DNA from: a bacterium
GTDB taxonomy: Bacteria; Zhuqueibacterota; Zhuqueibacteria; Residuimicrobiales; Krinioviventaceae
DNA length: 34,764 nucleotides
Assembly (NCBI GenBank): GCA_029561455.1
Contig: JAKQIY010000032.1
Coordinates: forward strand, 1 to 34,764
Direction of reading: 5' to 3'
The position numbers and the translations under genes were made by a program. The notes under the pieces are model-generated. The model was not told where the DNA came from. It saw nothing but the letters and a program-made list of their open reading frames with translations, and did no database searches. Within the stretch, counting starts at the first letter, position 1. Every line of letters starts with the position of its first letter. Positions 33,866 through 34,764 of the stretch are shown piece by piece.

Positions 33866-34728
33866 AATATGAATTCATATTTCTTCACCGCTCCAGATTT
33901 CGATTGCAGAAGATGTGCAAAGCCTTACATATATACCGGAGCGGATATTATTCCTGGCTAAAACGAGGCTCCAGTCAACGTGAACTTGATAACGAAAAAT
34001 TACTTAAAGAAATAAAACAGGTTCATGAGCAAAGTCGACAAATATATGGTAGTCCGCGGATAACCGCTGAGCTAAAATCAAAGAACATTATTTGCAGTAA
34101 AAATCGTGTTGCCCGTGTAATGCGGAAGAATAAAATACGGTCAAAAATTAAAAGAAAACATAAAGTTACAACGACTAATTCAAAACACAGGTTTTATGTG
34201 GCTGCAAATTTATTAGATCAAAACTTTCATGCTGAACGACCGAACCAGATTTGGCTTTCAGATATTACTTATCTTAAAGTGCTGAATAAGTGGATGTATC
34301 TGGTTGTGATTCTGGATTTGTTTTCCCGGCAAGTGATCAGCTGGGCACTCAGCCATGATTTGTCGTCAGACTTTGTCCTGGCAGCAATCAAAAAAGCGGT
34401 TAGACGGCGTAACCCGGAAAAGGGCTTGATTTTTCATTCAGATCGCGGAGTTCAGTATGCCAGTAATGATGTCGCACAATATTTAGAAGAACATGGTATT
34501 ATTCAAAGCATGAGCAGAAAAGGTGATTGTTATGATAATGCTGTTTCGGAATCATTTTTTAATACTTTTAAGTCTGAGTTTTATGTTTTTGAAAATTTTG
34601 TTTCCGTAAATGATGCTTATCTGAAAATCTTTGATTATATTGATATATTCTATAATCATAAACGGATTCATTCAAGTTTAAAATATATGTCACCTGTTAA
34701 CTTTGAAAAACAATTCTATCAACAATGA
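33862..34728 (+). CDS. IS3-family transposase OrfB (DDE integrase core)
   Basis: A 288-residue catalytic subunit of the retroviral-integrase (rve) type. An HTH_21-like N-terminal segment (REKLLKEIKQVHEQSRQIYGSPRITAELK region) is followed by the DDE core: Asp in WLSDITYL, Asp in FHSDRGVQYAS and Glu in DNAVSESFFNTFK. The C-terminus YNHKRIHSSLKYMSPVNFE is typical. Via -1 frameshifting at 33826-33833 it would be made as an OrfAB fusion. No disruption is visible. Confidence 0.94.
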   Translation: MKYEFIFLHRSRFRLQKMCKALHIYRSGYYSWLKRGSSQRELDNEKLLKEIKQVHEQSRQIYGSPRITAELKSKNIICSKNRVARVMRKNKIRSKIKRKHKVTTTNSKHRFYVAANLLDQNFHAERPNQIWLSDITYLKVLNKWMYLVVILDLFSRQVISWALSHDLSSDFVLAAIKKAVRRRNPEKGLIFHSDRGVQYASNDVAQYLEEHGIIQSMSRKGDCYDNAVSESFFNTFKSEFYVFENFVSVNDAYLKIFDYIDIFYNHKRIHSSLKYMSPVNFEKQFYQQ

Positions 34729-34764
34729 ACTTTTCTTCGTGTCCATAAATTCTGGTAAAGCTCA

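Larger units (their letters stand above)
33516..34747 (+). mobile_element. IS3-family insertion sequence, complete
   Basis: About 1.23 kb, the usual IS3 size. Imperfect terminal inverted repeats of 21 bp lie at 33516-33536 (TGTGGACACACCG...) and 34727-34747 (reverse complement begins TATGGACACGAAG), with four mismatches. It contains orfA and orfB in the -1 arrangement with a slippery A6G. I could not identify a target duplication with confidence. Both frames are open, so it may still be active. Confidence 0.85.

Overview
The window looks like a chromosomal stretch from an uncultured Gram-negative bacterium of the Fibrobacteres-Chlorobi-Bacteroidetes (FCB) sphere or a neighbouring candidate phylum. 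The clues are a PKD plus Fibrobacter-succinogenes-major-paralogous (FISUMP) domain protein, a secreted two-FN3 protein ending in a FlgD/type IX-secretion-like C-terminal domain, an exported FAD-dependent oxidoreductase, and intergenic DNA rich in short palindromic repeats. I cannot name the taxon from sequence alone. No rRNA, tRNA or CRISPR array was recognised.

Layout. 1-722 and about 4660-5640 are gene-poor and carry the same modular noncoding repeat in opposite orientations. They bracket an exported O-methyltransferase/APC permease pair (minus), a two-ACT-domain GcvR-like regulator (plus) and a SAM methyltransferase (minus). A decayed 5' fragment of a second copy of that methyltransferase lies at 5461-5587. 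5643-10735 is a minus-strand block: a DnaQ-like exonuclease, an unusual SerB-SerA fusion, a 4HBT thioesterase, a small exported protein and RsgA. 11041-12418 is a HigB toxin with a HigA-ImmA fusion antitoxin behind two copies of one operator. 12483-16115 is an MFS/POT-like transporter with nagA- and nagB-like genes, an apparent amino-sugar catabolic unit, followed by a MITE-like element and a lactate/malate-dehydrogenase-fold gene.

17965-19818 is a small accessory island. Three copies of a hairpin-forming repeat separate a GxxExxY gene and an orphan HigA antitoxin. Next to it is an MntA/HepT pair whose HepT toxin is broken by one in-frame stop codon. 19855-24157 holds cell-surface or exported proteins. 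24593-27378 is a three-PAS HisKA_2 sensor kinase with a single-domain response regulator. 27667-32033 holds a secreted C39-like cysteine-protease-fold protein, an M28 peptidase, an AraC regulator and a GNAT acetyltransferase. 32227-33501 is an enolase-superfamily enzyme, and 33516-34747 is a complete-looking IS3-family insertion sequence.

How the genes work together. The clearest functional units are serine biosynthesis (SerB-SerA, two non-consecutive steps on one chain), amino-sugar phosphate breakdown (transporter, deacetylase, deaminase), the sensor kinase/regulator pair, and several toxin-antitoxin modules at different stages of decay. The least explained items are the palindrome-rich repeats, the hairpin repeats around the toxin-antitoxin cassettes, and the exported GATase-like plus C39-like protein.
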